Assembly: GCA_031277945.1 (NCBI GenBank)
Contig: JAITLK010000002.1
Location: 372,001-436,000, forward strand
From: Microbacterium sp.
GTDB taxonomy: Bacteria > Actinomycetota > Actinomycetes > Actinomycetales > Microbacteriaceae
Length of the DNA stretch: 64,000 bases
Direction of reading: 5' to 3'
Of this stretch, positions 1-9,148 are shown in pieces. Positions within the stretch are counted from its first letter, which is position 1; every line of letters begins with the position of its first letter. Made by a program: the position numbers and the translations under genes. A model generated the notes under the pieces. It had not been told where the DNA came from and searched no databases. It saw nothing but the letters and a program-made list of their open reading frames with translations.

Positions 1-13
1 TACATCAAACGCT

Positions 14-26
14 TCACACGGTGTGA
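14..26. promoter_or_regulatory. Candidate operator upstream of the ABC-importer operon
   Basis: A perfect inverted repeat TCACAC-G-GTGTGA lies about 90 bp before the receptor gene. Its position fits an operator for the LacI-type regulator at the end of the same operon. The odd 1-bp centre is less typical of LacI sites, which usually centre on CG, so the link to that regulator is inference. Confidence 0.35.
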
Positions 27-115
27 GACCGGTGTTTCACTGGCGTGCAAGGCGTCGCGATGCAGCGACGCTCGCACCAGGCCATCCGGTCAGATGCCTC
101 GACGAGGAGGTTCCG

Positions 116-1663
116 ATGCAATCCCGCACACGCGCTCTACCTATCGCCGCCGCTGTCGCTGCCATGCTCGCGTTGAGCGCATGTGCAGCGTCTCAACAGG
201 ACTCATCCACGGGAGCCAGTGGGCGTGGCACCCTGACGATCGCGCAAGCCAGCGCGCCCACCAGTCTCGATCCGGCGGACATGGAGCAGTCGACTGGTCT
301 GTTCGCCCAGCCCGCCTATGACGCGCTCATCCGCGTCGATGAGAACGGGGAACTCACTCCCGCTCTCGCGACCGAATGGGGGTTCACCGACGACGAGAAC
401 AAGGTGTTCGAGGTGACGCTGCGGTCGGGGGTCACCTTCTCCGACGGTGCGAAGCTCGATGCGGCGGCGCTCGTGGCGAGTCTGGAGCATCTCGACGCCG
501 GCAAGAGCAACGTGGCGACCTTGGTCAACGGAGGCACCTACTCCGCGGTCGACGAGGACACCGTCCGCATCACCTGGGACACACCGCATCCGCTGGCGCC
601 GCAGGCATTCACACAGACGTGGGTGGCCGGTATGGTGGTCTCCCCGAAGGCGCTTGAGACCGATGCCACCACGCTGGCCACCCAGACAGCGGGTGCCGGG
701 CCGTACGTCCTCGACGCGAAGGCGACCGTCGCGGGATCCCGCTATGTGTACACGGCGCGCGACGACTACTGGAACCCGGAGGGGCAGCACTGGGAGAAGA
801 TCGTCATCACCGTGATCGAGAATCCGGAGCAGCGTCTGAACGCCCTCAAGACCGGCGAGGTCGACTACGCCGTGGGCGACCTGGGCACGGCGAAGGCCGC
901 GAGCGACGCGGGACTCCAGGTCCGCTACGCGCCGACGATCTTCTATGGGCTGAACCTTCTCGACCGCGCCGGGGAACTCGGCAGCCCGTTGGGCGATGTG
1001 CGCGTACGACAGGCGATCAACTATGCCCTGGACCGTGACAAGATCGCCTCCGCACTCCTCGGGGAGTATGGCTTCGCGACCGAGCAGACCGTCGTCCCGA
1101 GCGAACCCGGTTACGTCCCTGCGCTGGAGGGTCACTACTCATTCGATCAAGCCAAGGCGAAGTCGCTCCTCTCCGAGGCCGGGTATCCCGACGGGTTCAC
1201 GCTCTCCGTCGTGGCATCGACGTCGGCGACGGCGGCGACCCTCGCTCAGGTGCTCGTCGAGCAGCTCGCCGCCGTCGGCATCACCGTCACCCTCGATTCG
1301 CGGCCCTCGGCGGACTACTTCGAGGGCATGACGAGCGGCACCTTCCCCGCAGCGGGGATCGGCTACGGCTCCCAGCCCATCCCGATGGAATACGACGGGC
1401 TCTTCGGGCCACAGGCGGTGTTCAACCCCCTGGGCAGCACCGACCCGGAGATCGAGCGGCTGTACCACGAGGCGATTGCGGCGCCCGCTGACGAGGCACG
1501 TGCTCTCTACGAGCAGATTCAGACGAAGCTGGTGGAAGAGGCCTGGTTCGCCCCGGTCGTGTTTGCGCCGGTGTTCCTCTACGCCGGCGATGGTGTCGGG
1601 GAATTCCAGGTGACCGAAGCCCGCCCGCAGTTCCCGATCACCGAGCTGCTCCCGGCGCAGTGA
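116..1663 (+). CDS. ABC transporter substrate-binding lipoprotein, SBP family 5 (peptide/nickel type)
   Basis: This is the extracellular receptor of an oligopeptide/dipeptide-type importer, 515 residues, the usual length for the family. The N-terminus is a lipoprotein signal: basic residues, a hydrophobic stretch and a lipobox LSAC with the lipidated Cys at about residue 23. The mature part opens with a typical SBP_bac_5 segment (SLDPADMEQ near residue 50) and contains VRQAINYALDRDKI around residue 300, a family hallmark. ATG 116 is preferred to an upstream in-frame start at 23 because GAGGAGG lies 5 nt before it and it places the lipobox correctly. Two permeases and two ATPase domains follow. 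The ligand cannot be read from sequence; the esterase and LacI partners hint at an esterified carbohydrate or peptide-like compound. Confidence 0.93.
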   Translation: MQSRTRALPIAAAVAAMLALSACAASQQDSSTGASGRGTLTIAQASAPTSLDPADMEQSTGLFAQPAYDALIRVDENGELTPALATEWGFTDDENKVFEVTLRSGVTFSDGAKLDAAALVASLEHLDAGKSNVATLVNGGTYSAVDEDTVRITWDTPHPLAPQAFTQTWVAGMVVSPKALETDATTLATQTAGAGPYVLDAKATVAGSRYVYTARDDYWNPEGQHWEKIVITVIENPEQRLNALKTGEVDYAVGDLGTAKAASDAGLQVRYAPTIFYGLNLLDRAGELGSPLGDVRVRQAINYALDRDKIASALLGEYGFATEQTVVPSEPGYVPALEGHYSFDQAKAKSLLSEAGYPDGFTLSVVASTSATAATLAQVLVEQLAAVGITVTLDSRPSADYFEGMTSGTFPAAGIGYGSQPIPMEYDGLFGPQAVFNPLGSTDPEIERLYHEAIAAPADEARALYEQIQTKLVEEAWFAPVVFAPVFLYAGDGVGEFQVTEARPQFPITELLPAQ

Positions 1664-1727
1664 CGGGGAGCGCGTCACCGCGCTGCCCGCTCCCATCTGA
1701 GCCCACCCCACCGAGAGGAGTACCTCC

Positions 1728-2672
1728 ATGCTGTTGCGACGCCTTGCCGGATGGCTTGTGATGAGCGTGATCCTGTTCTTCGTCATTTCCGCGCTGCTGT
1801 TCGTCCTGATCTCGCTGACGCCGGGAGACGCCGCGCGCGCGATCGTCGGTCCGACAGCGAGCATCGAGCACTACGAGCAGGTGCGCGCAGAGCTCGGCCT
1901 GGACCTGCCGCTGTGGCAGCAGTATGCGAACTGGCTGGGCGGTCTGCTCTCCGGCGATCTCGGCCGGTCGGTGGTCTCCGGGGTACCGGTGACGCAGGTC
2001 CTCGCTGATCGGGTCGAGCCCACGCTGGCATTGATGCTCTGCACCTTCGTCTGCGCCTCGATCCTCGGCATCGTCCTCGGGGTGGTCGGCGCGTCGCGGC
2101 CGGGATTCATCGGCAAGGCGGCCGACGTCATGAGCGTGCTCGGCTCTGCCGTGCCAACCTTCTGGATCGGCCTCGTGCTCGCGGCGATCTTCGCGGTGCA
2201 ATTGCGATGGCTCCCGACCAGCGGATACTCGCCCCTGGTCGATGGCGTGGGGCCATGGCTCGCGCACATGGCGCTGCCGATCATCACCCTGACGATCGGC
2301 GGCACCGCGCTGCTGGCGAAGCAGACCCGCGATGCGGTCGCGGAACAGCTGGCGCAGCCCTACGTCGTGCTGCTGCGCGCGCACGGGGTCAGCGAACGGC
2401 GGATCCTCTGGCGGCATGCGTTGCGGGGAGCAGCGGTGCCCATCGTGACGATCCTGGGAATGAAGATGATCGGACTGACCAGCGGCACCGTGCTCGTGGA
2501 GAGTGTCTTCGTGATCCCCGGGTTCGCCGGCTACGCCGTCAACGCGACGCTGCTGCATGATCTGCCGGTCGTCCAGGCGATCACCCTGATCTTCACGGTG
2601 ATCATCATCGTCACCAACCTGGTCGTCGAACTGCTCTACAGCCGTCTGAATGTGAAGGAGGCGGCGCGATGA
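1728..2672 (+). CDS. ABC transporter permease, DppB/OppB type
   Basis: This is the first integral-membrane subunit of the importer, 314 residues with about six hydrophobic segments. The N-terminal helix followed by a long loop ending in DLGRS is typical of DppB-type subunits. The cytoplasmic EAA loop that contacts the ATPase is visible as LLRAHGVSERRILWRHAL around residues 215-235. GAGAGGAG lies shortly before ATG 1728. The gene follows the receptor by 64 bp, and its last codons overlap the next start in an ATGA arrangement, so the two permease genes are probably translationally coupled. Confidence 0.93.
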   Translation: MLLRRLAGWLVMSVILFFVISALLFVLISLTPGDAARAIVGPTASIEHYEQVRAELGLDLPLWQQYANWLGGLLSGDLGRSVVSGVPVTQVLADRVEPTLALMLCTFVCASILGIVLGVVGASRPGFIGKAADVMSVLGSAVPTFWIGLVLAAIFAVQLRWLPTSGYSPLVDGVGPWLAHMALPIITLTIGGTALLAKQTRDAVAEQLAQPYVVLLRAHGVSERRILWRHALRGAAVPIVTILGMKMIGLTSGTVLVESVFVIPGFAGYAVNATLLHDLPVVQAITLIFTVIIIVTNLVVELLYSRLNVKEAAR

Positions 2673-5296
2673 CCTCGCCGTTCGATGTCGAGACGGTAGC
2701 TCCCGTCCGTGATGCACCCGGTCCCGCCGCAGGCGAGGCGAGCATCGGCGCCGGTGACTCCGCCGTGCCGCCCCTGTGGCGGCTGCTTCTGCGACGGCCA
2801 CAGTTCGTGATCTGCGCGAGCATCACGGCGATCATCGTGGTCCTCGTGGCATCGGCGCCGGTGATCGCGCCGTACTCGCCGTTGGCTCAGGATCTCGAGG
2901 CGCCCTTGCAGGGCCCGTCCGCCGTGCATCTGCTCGGCACGGACGACCTCGGCCGCGATGTCCTGTCACGGCTGCTCTACGGCGGCGGGATGACGCTGTG
3001 GGGCGTGGTGCAGGCGCTCCTGGTGTTCCTCGTGGTCGGAACCACCGCCGGGTTGGTCGCCGGGATGGGGCGGCGGTGGGTCGACTCGACGATCGTGCGA
3101 GGCGCAGAGATCCTCATGAGTCTGCCAGCGTTCATCATCCTGCTCGTCACGCTGTCCATCGCGCCAGGGAACATGTCGCTCGCCATGGTCTCGATCGGTG
3201 TTCTGACCAGTCCTCTCCTGATGAGGGTCGTGCGCGGGACGACCAAAGCCGTGCGGGGCGAGCTCTTCGTCCGCGGCGCGCGGGTCATGGGCCTGACGGA
3301 AACGCAGATCACCGTGCGTCACGTGCTCCCGCGGCTTGCGGGCCCGATCATCGTGCAGGCGACGGTGTTCTCGGGGGCCGTCATTCTCACCGAGACGGGC
3401 CTCGGATATCTCGGGTTCGGTGTGCAGTTGCCCGCCCCGAGCTGGGGAAACCTGGTTCAGACGGCGAGCGAGAACATCACGCGCGCGCCGTGGCTCCTCC
3501 TGCCCACCGGTGGGACGATCATCGTGACGATCCTGATGTTCATGCTCATGGGCGACAGCATCCGCGACGCCGTCGCCGAACGGTGGACGGGAACAGCGCG
3601 CCGCCGTCCCGGTGCTGTTGTCTCTGCGCCGGTTGCTTCGCCCGAGACGGCGACGATGACCGGGGTGCTGCAGGTCCGCGGGCTGACGGTCGTGCTCGAC
3701 GGGCCGGACGGACCGCGTCCGATCGTGAGCGATGTCTCCTTCGAGGTGCGGGCAGGGGAGACCGTCGCGTTGGTGGGGGAGTCCGGGTCGGGAAAATCGG
3801 TCACCGCGCTCGCCGTGCTGGGACTGACCCGTGGGCTTCGTGTGGCGTCGGGAGAGGTGCGCGTGCAGGGTACGGCCCTGTCCGCCCTCTCCGACGAGCA
3901 GCGCCGTCGCCTTCGTTCCGACACCTTCGGCTACATCACGCAGGACCCGCAGCCTTCGCTCGATCCCTCGATGCGCGTGGGCGCTCTGCTGGCTCTGCTC
4001 GTGCGTCTGCATCAGGGTGTCGGGGCCAGAGAGGCGGCGCGGATGGCGATCGACCTCCTGGAGCGGGTGAGGATTCCGAACGCGGCGTCGGTCGCCCGGC
4101 GTTATCCCCACCAGCTTTCCGGCGGCATGGCTCAACGGGTGGTGATCGCGGCGGCGCTGAGCGCTCGTCCACGCATCCTCGTCGCCGACGAGCCGACCAC
4201 GGCACTGGATGTGACAGTCCAGGCCGAGATCCTCGCGCTGCTGCACGAGTTGTGTGCGGCGGACGACTCGATGTCGCTTCTGATCATCACGCACGACTGG
4301 GGGGTCGTCGCCGATATCGCTGATCGGGTGGTGGTGCTGCGTCAGGGATCGGTGGTCGAGACGGCCACGGCCGAGCGCATCTTCGCTGCCCCTGAGGCGT
4401 CGTACACCCGCAGCATGCTGGCTGCAGAGCCGGCTCGGCAGCCCACGAGGGCATCTCGGCCGGCAGCGTCCTCGCTCCTGCGCGTGCAAGGCCTTCGCGT
4501 GGAGTATCCGGCGAAGGACGCGGCCGGCCGCACGCACGTCATGACCGCCGTCGACGGCATCGATCTCGATGTCCCTCGCGGACGAACCGTCGGCCTCATC
4601 GGCGAGTCGGGATCGGGAAAGTCCAGTGTCGGCAACGCGATCGTCGGGCTGGTCACGCCCGCGGCAGGCTCGATCGAGCTGGACGGCGAGGAACTGACGG
4701 GCACCACCGCGCACGCCCGCCGACGCCTCGCACGTCGGGCGCAGATCATCTTCCAGGACCCGTACGGATCGCTCAATCCGGTGCGCACGATCGGATCCAC
4801 CCTGGCGGAGCCGCTCGTCCTCGCCCACGGGCGGGGCAGAGCGCAAGCAGACGGCGACGTCCGTGAGGCCCTTGCGCGGGTGGGGTTGCCGGCCTCGGCC
4901 GCGCACCGCTATCCCGCGCAGTTCTCCGGCGGGCAGCGCCAGCGCATCGCCATCGCGCGGGCGATCCTGCTCAAACCCGACCTGATCGTGTGCGACGAGC
5001 CGGTCAGCGCTCTGGATCTCACGATCCAGGCGCAGGTACTGGATCTGCTGCAGGAGCTGCAGGACGACCTCGGAGTCTCGCTCCTGTTCATCTCCCATGA
5101 TCTTTCGGTGGTGCGCAGCTTCTGCGACGAGGTCGTGGTGATGCATCGCGGCAGCATCGTGGAACAGGGAGCAACCGCCGAAGTCATCGCGAGCCCGCGG
5201 CACCCCTACACGCGATCGCTGCTGGATGCCGCGCCCGTTCCCGACCCGGCCATCCAGCGCGGGCGCTCGACAACGGTGGAGAGGTACCTGTCATGA
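2669..5296 (+). CDS. Fused DppC-type permease and two ABC ATPase domains
   Basis: An 875-residue fusion combines three importer subunits. Residues 1 to about 310 are a DppC/OppC permease with the LLGTDDLGRDVLSRLLYG motif near residue 90. Residues about 330-600 are a DppD-like ATPase (GESGSGKS near 370, signature LSGGMAQ, Walker B VADEPTTALD near 505). Residues about 605-875 are a DppF-like ATPase (second GESGSGKS near 646, signature FSGGQRQ, Walker B CDEPVSALD near 773). Both nucleotide sites look intact. An internal ATG at 3656 begins the first ATPase but has only a weak ribosome site, so a single polypeptide is the simplest reading. The start overlaps the previous stop by 4 bp, and the 3' end overlaps the regulator start. 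Confidence 0.93.
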   Translation: MTSPFDVETVAPVRDAPGPAAGEASIGAGDSAVPPLWRLLLRRPQFVICASITAIIVVLVASAPVIAPYSPLAQDLEAPLQGPSAVHLLGTDDLGRDVLSRLLYGGGMTLWGVVQALLVFLVVGTTAGLVAGMGRRWVDSTIVRGAEILMSLPAFIILLVTLSIAPGNMSLAMVSIGVLTSPLLMRVVRGTTKAVRGELFVRGARVMGLTETQITVRHVLPRLAGPIIVQATVFSGAVILTETGLGYLGFGVQLPAPSWGNLVQTASENITRAPWLLLPTGGTIIVTILMFMLMGDSIRDAVAERWTGTARRRPGAVVSAPVASPETATMTGVLQVRGLTVVLDGPDGPRPIVSDVSFEVRAGETVALVGESGSGKSVTALAVLGLTRGLRVASGEVRVQGTALSALSDEQRRRLRSDTFGYITQDPQPSLDPSMRVGALLALLVRLHQGVGAREAARMAIDLLERVRIPNAASVARRYPHQLSGGMAQRVVIAAALSARPRILVADEPTTALDVTVQAEILALLHELCAADDSMSLLIITHDWGVVADIADRVVVLRQGSVVETATAERIFAAPEASYTRSMLAAEPARQPTRASRPAASSLLRVQGLRVEYPAKDAAGRTHVMTAVDGIDLDVPRGRTVGLIGESGSGKSSVGNAIVGLVTPAAGSIELDGEELTGTTAHARRRLARRAQIIFQDPYGSLNPVRTIGSTLAEPLVLAHGRGRAQADGDVREALARVGLPASAAHRYPAQFSGGQRQRIAIARAILLKPDLIVCDEPVSALDLTIQAQVLDLLQELQDDLGVSLLFISHDLSVVRSFCDEVVVMHRGSIVEQGATAEVIASPRHPYTRSLLDAAPVPDPAIQRGRSTTVERYLS

Positions 5297-6300
5297 CGAT
5301 GCACATCACGATCCACGACGTCGCGCGCGAGGCGGAGGTGTCCATAGCGACCGTGTCGAACACGATGAACAGGCCCGCGCGCGTGTCTGCGGACACCCGC
5401 GCGCGCGTGCTCGCCACTGTCGACCGGCTCGGTTACGTGCCGCACGCCATCGCGGCGCACCGGTCCCGCACGACGCGCAAGCGGATCGGCATCATCGCCC
5501 CGTTCACGACCTATCAGTCCTTCGCGGTGCGGATTCAGGGGATGCTCGCGGTGCTCGGAGCGGACCATATCGAACCGATCGTCTTCGATCACCCGTCCGC
5601 GAGTCGCTCTCCTTCGCCGCGCCTGTTGACCCTCCCCTTCTCGGGTGAGCTGGACGGGCTCGTCATCATGGGGATCCCCGTCGACACAGGCTTGGCGGAG
5701 CGTTTGCGCAATCGAGAGCTGCCGACGGTGTTGGTCGACTCGCGGCATCCGGACTTCACCTCCGTCGTCCTCGACGAGGAGGTCGGAGCTCGTCTCGCCG
5801 CCGAACACCTCGTGTCGCGCGGGTTCACCCGCTTCGTCTATGTCACGGAAGGGCAGATCTCGAACGACTACATCTCTCAGGGGCGGCGCCGGTTCACCGG
5901 GTTTGTGAATGCGTTGAGAGATCTTGGAGTGGGCGACGATGCCGTCGCGTGCATCACCGCCCGCTCAGGGGACGCGGCTGCCGGTCACAGTGCCGCCGAG
6001 CCCATCAGCCGGATGGCCGCCCACGCGCGGGTGGGTGTGCTCGCGGGCCATGACCTGCTCGCCGCCGGGATCCTCGCGGGACTCAGGGCCGCCTCGACCC
6101 CTGTGCCTGAGCGCGTGGGCGTTGTCGGCTGGGACGGTGGGGAACTCGTCGAAGCGCTCGGCGTGAGCACGATCCGCCAGCCGCTGGTGGAGTCCGGTCG
6201 CGTCGGCGCCCAGCGTCTCGTCGCCCTGATGCGCGATCCGGACACTCCCGTGGAGCGCGTCGTCATCGAGCCCGCCCTCGTCGTCGGAACGACCTCGTGA
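5293..6300 (+). CDS. LacI-family transcriptional regulator
   Basis: A 335-residue LacI/GalR-type repressor. The N-terminal helix-turn-helix is clear (TIHDVAREAEVSIATVSNTM, residues about 5-24), followed by the hinge and a periplasmic-binding-protein-like effector domain. The ATG overlaps the stop of the transporter fusion by 4 bp and the stop overlaps the esterase start, so the repressor is co-transcribed with the genes it probably controls. The inverted repeat at 14-26 is a candidate binding site. The effector is unknown but probably is, or derives from, the imported substrate. Confidence 0.92.
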   Translation: MTMHITIHDVAREAEVSIATVSNTMNRPARVSADTRARVLATVDRLGYVPHAIAAHRSRTTRKRIGIIAPFTTYQSFAVRIQGMLAVLGADHIEPIVFDHPSASRSPSPRLLTLPFSGELDGLVIMGIPVDTGLAERLRNRELPTVLVDSRHPDFTSVVLDEEVGARLAAEHLVSRGFTRFVYVTEGQISNDYISQGRRRFTGFVNALRDLGVGDDAVACITARSGDAAAGHSAAEPISRMAAHARVGVLAGHDLLAAGILAGLRAASTPVPERVGVVGWDGGELVEALGVSTIRQPLVESGRVGAQRLVALMRDPDTPVERVVIEPALVVGTTS

Positions 6301-7331
6301 CGAATGCCATGCCGGACGCGCTGGCGCAGTTCGTCGACGCGGTTCGGCAGCGCACGGCACACGGGCGACTGCCCGACCCGCCATTCGAACGAGAGCCGGG
6401 GGAGCCGACCCAGCGGTGGCGCGCGCGGATGGCGGAGGCACGCGCCGCGCACGATGCCCACGCGGTAGCCTGGCGCGCGGCGATCACCGCGACCGCGCGC
6501 GAACTGACCGGCGCCAGCGTCGAAGACCTGCTCCCGCCCCCTGTGCTCGTGCGCGAATCGGACACCGTGGTCGGCGGTGTCCCCGTGCACGTCACCGAGC
6601 CCTCAGGGAGCCTGGGGACGAGACCTCGCCCCGTGATCCTGCGGCTGCACGGAGGCGCGTACTGGATGGGCGGCGGCGCGGCCCGCACCGTGATCGATCG
6701 CCCTCAGGTTGTCAGCCTGGCGGCGGAGCTCGGCGCTGCCGTGTTCGACATCGACTACGGGCTGGCCCCGGAGCGACCATATCCCCAGGGGCTGGCGGAC
6801 ACGCAGACCGTGCTCGCCGCGGTCCGCGACCGATCAACGGGTCACCACATCGATCCCGCGCGGGTCGCGCTGCTCGGAACGTCTTCTGGGGGGAACCTCG
6901 CCGCACTGGTCGCGCTGGACGACGCCGGCCGTCGTGGGTCGCCTCCGCTTCGCGCGCTCGCGCTCCTGTGCCCTTCCGCGGACATGTCCGACGTCCCGGC
7001 GGAGGTGCGGGCGAATCCGCACGCGTGGTCGGCGAGAGCGCAGCTGATTCATGCGTACCTCGGTGCGCTCGACCCTGCCGATGCCCGCGTCTCGCCAGCC
7101 CTGCGAACGGCGTTCGACGGTGTGCCACCGACGTTCGTCGCAACCGCGCTGTATGACGAGATCGCGCGCGGTGGCGCCGAGCTGGCCCGGAGGATCACGG
7201 AGAGTGGCGGGTACGCGGAGCTGTACGAGTACGAGATGACTCACACCGTCGCGCTGCCCGAGACCGAAGCGCGGGTAGTCAGGCAGCTCGTCGGCTTCCT
7301 GCGTCCTCGTTTGTCCGAGACATCCGTCTGA
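6297..7331 (+). CDS. Alpha/beta-hydrolase, hormone-sensitive-lipase (HSL) family esterase
   Basis: A 344-residue hydrolase. The oxyanion-hole HGG motif of the HSL family is present (LRLHGGAYWMGGG, about residue 115). The nucleophile elbow is GTSSGG near residue 195, the Asp is expected in the TALYDEIARGG segment, and the catalytic His is probably in EMTHTVALPE near residue 315. There is no signal peptide, so it should act in the cytoplasm. The GTG start overlaps the regulator stop (GTGA). As the last gene of the importer operon it plausibly deacylates the imported compound, which is inference from position. No clear terminator follows in the 164 bp before the convergent merR-type gene. Confidence 0.88.
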   Translation: MTNAMPDALAQFVDAVRQRTAHGRLPDPPFEREPGEPTQRWRARMAEARAAHDAHAVAWRAAITATARELTGASVEDLLPPPVLVRESDTVVGGVPVHVTEPSGSLGTRPRPVILRLHGGAYWMGGGAARTVIDRPQVVSLAAELGAAVFDIDYGLAPERPYPQGLADTQTVLAAVRDRSTGHHIDPARVALLGTSSGGNLAALVALDDAGRRGSPPLRALALLCPSADMSDVPAEVRANPHAWSARAQLIHAYLGALDPADARVSPALRTAFDGVPPTFVATALYDEIARGGAELARRITESGGYAELYEYEMTHTVALPETEARVVRQLVGFLRPRLSETSV

Positions 7332-7495
7332 GGACCGTTGCGGGAGCCGAGTGCGGCCCCCGAATCATCGGATGACACAGCCCTCATCGCTCGGCGATGC
7401 TTGGGGACGCGGGCGGCCCGGCTGAGAGACGGCACGGCGCGCGCCGAATTCCCGGTGTCGCTCTTGCAGCCACACCGACCTACCCGGAGCGTGGT

Positions 7496-7954
7496 TCACC
7501 CGTGGGGATCTCGCGGGATCGTGGGATCCCAGAGGCCCTCCGCGGTGCCGGCCTCGAGGCTCGAGCGATAGATGGCGGTCTTCGTCGAGATGACGGCAAG
7601 CGACTCTTCCAGATCGTGGATCTTCGCGCGGACAGTGGCCTCGTGTGCCTCCAGAAGCGCCATCCGGTCCGCTTCGTTTCCCGGACCGGCCTCGATGAGG
7701 GTGGCGAGTTCCCTGACCCGCGCGATGGGCATTCCTGTTTTTCGCAGCGTCATGCACAACGTGATCCAGTACACGATGTCGGCATCGAACACCCGCTGGC
7801 CGCCCGGAGTTCGCTCGACCTTCATCGGGAAGAGCCCCTCGCGTTCGAACCACCGGAGAGCGTGCACTCCGACCCCCGTGATCCGGGAGACTTCGCCGAT
7901 CGAGTAGCGGTGCGGGCCGGGTACCTCGACCGTGCAATCGTTCGCGCTTGACAT
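7496..7954 (-). CDS. MerR-family transcriptional regulator
   Basis: A 152-residue MerR-type regulator. The N-terminal winged HTH is recognisable from YSIGEVSRITGVGVHALRWF around residue 17, followed by the second DNA-contact region and the dimerisation coiled coil (KIHDLEESLAVI). No cysteine-rich metal-binding tail is visible, so the signal is more likely an organic compound. The start is placed at 7954 (MSSAN), not at 8050, because the longer version would run into the divergent gene and the promoter. The start codon lies inside the palindromic operator at 7954-7967, so autorepression is likely. Confidence 0.9.
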   Translation of the reverse strand: MSSANDCTVEVPGPHRYSIGEVSRITGVGVHALRWFEREGLFPMKVERTPGGQRVFDADIVYWITLCMTLRKTGMPIARVRELATLIEAGPGNEADRMALLEAHEATVRAKIHDLEESLAVISTKTAIYRSSLEAGTAEGLWDPTIPRDPHG

Positions 7955-7978
7955 AGAGTTCACTCTAGGTCCTACGGT
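7948..7978 (+). promoter_or_regulatory. MerR-type promoter with 19-bp spacer and internal palindromic operator
   Basis: TTGACA at 7948-7953 and TACGGT at 7973-7978 are separated by 19 bp, the over-long spacer typical of MerR-activated promoters. Inside the spacer sits a perfect palindrome TAGAGT-TC-ACTCTA (7954-7967), extended by outer AC/GT pairs. The hexamer TACGGT ends exactly 6 nt before the ATG of the oxidoreductase, so the activated mRNA should be leaderless. Confidence 0.8.
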
Positions 7979-7984
7979 CGCACC

Positions 7985-8974
7985 ATGACTCCGACCGAAA
8001 CACGCCTCACGCGCCAGCATGCTCTTCCTTCCGGGTTCACCCGTGATCACACCGCCGCCGACGTCGTCGCCGGGGTTGACCTCACCGGCAAACGGGTGCT
8101 CGTCACCGGGGGCTATTCCGGCATCGGGCTGGAGATGACGCGGGCTCTCTCAGGTGCGGGTGCCTCTGTCGTCGTCCTCGCGCGCCGTGGAGGACTCGCG
8201 GCCGAGACGACCAGGGGCATCGCGCGTGTCACAGTGCTTGACGCGGACCTGTCGGATCAGCGTGACATCCACAAGCTCGTTCGCCGCCTTCTCGAGGAGC
8301 GCGAGCGACTCGACGGCATCATCGCGAGCGCCGGAGTCATGGCTACCCCGGAGAAGAGGACCCGTGAAGGATGGGAGCATCAGTTCGCCGTCAACCACTT
8401 GGGTCATTTCGCACTCATCGGGGGGATCCTGCCGCTGCTGACCGAGAACGGCGCGCGCGTCGTCATGATGTCGTCCGCCGGGCACTTCACCAGCGGGATG
8501 CGCTGGAGTGATGTGCACTTCACGGCAGAGCCCTACGATCCCTGGCTCGCGTACGGACAGTCGAAGAGCGCGAACGCACTGTTCGCGGCCGAACTCGCAG
8601 AGCGCGGGCGCGAGCGCGGCCTGCAGGCATTCTCCGTCCATCCCGGCAACATCATGACCCCACTGCAACGGCACCTCTCGATGGAAGACCAGATCGCGTT
8701 GGGCTGGGCGGACGAAGCTGGGGAACCGAGCACCGCGCTGAGACTGAAGACCGCGCAACAAGGCGCGTCGACCGGTGTCTGGGCGTTGACTTCCCCGGGA
8801 CTCGCGGACTTGAGCGGCGTGTATACGCAAGACAACGACGTCGCTCGTGTGATGCCCGACGCGGAGATGGACATGGTCGCTGGCGGAGTCAAGTCCTGGG
8901 CGGTGGATTCCGTGGACGGTGCACGCCTCTGGGACTACTCGATCGCCGCGACCGGAATCGTGCCTTTCGTATGA
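7985..8974 (+). CDS. Short-chain dehydrogenase/reductase, MerR-controlled
   Basis: A 329-residue NAD(P)-dependent oxidoreductase of the SDR superfamily. The cofactor motif TGGYSGIG is at residues 41-48, the structural NAG-type motif is replaced by ASAGVMA, the active-site Ser follows MMSS, and the catalytic YGQSK is at about 190-194. The length and C-terminal extension resemble the retinol-dehydrogenase/WWOX-like subgroup common in actinobacteria. It is divergent from the MerR gene by only 30 bp and shares its promoter, so it is probably the induced target. The substrate is unknown, with a small carbonyl compound or alcohol being plausible. Confidence 0.88.
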   Translation: MTPTETRLTRQHALPSGFTRDHTAADVVAGVDLTGKRVLVTGGYSGIGLEMTRALSGAGASVVVLARRGGLAAETTRGIARVTVLDADLSDQRDIHKLVRRLLEERERLDGIIASAGVMATPEKRTREGWEHQFAVNHLGHFALIGGILPLLTENGARVVMMSSAGHFTSGMRWSDVHFTAEPYDPWLAYGQSKSANALFAAELAERGRERGLQAFSVHPGNIMTPLQRHLSMEDQIALGWADEAGEPSTALRLKTAQQGASTGVWALTSPGLADLSGVYTQDNDVARVMPDAEMDMVAGGVKSWAVDSVDGARLWDYSIAATGIVPFV

Positions 8975-9148
8975 GCTGGTGCCCGGCCGACGACACCTCG
9001 CAGTCTCAGTGCCGCCAGCCCGTGGAGACATGCGCCTGCTTCAGCTGAGGTCGCGTTCGCCCTGGCGCCGACGGTAGTAGTCGCGCGCCCCGCAGAAATG
9101 CGCGAATCGACCGGCGTGATGCCGTATTCAGACAGGTACGGTGGACAC

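Noticed and set aside
2966..5203. A 745-codon minus-strand frame opposite the permease-ATPase fusion
   Set aside because: Arg/His/Asp-rich composition without domains; the plus strand has intact ABC motifs.
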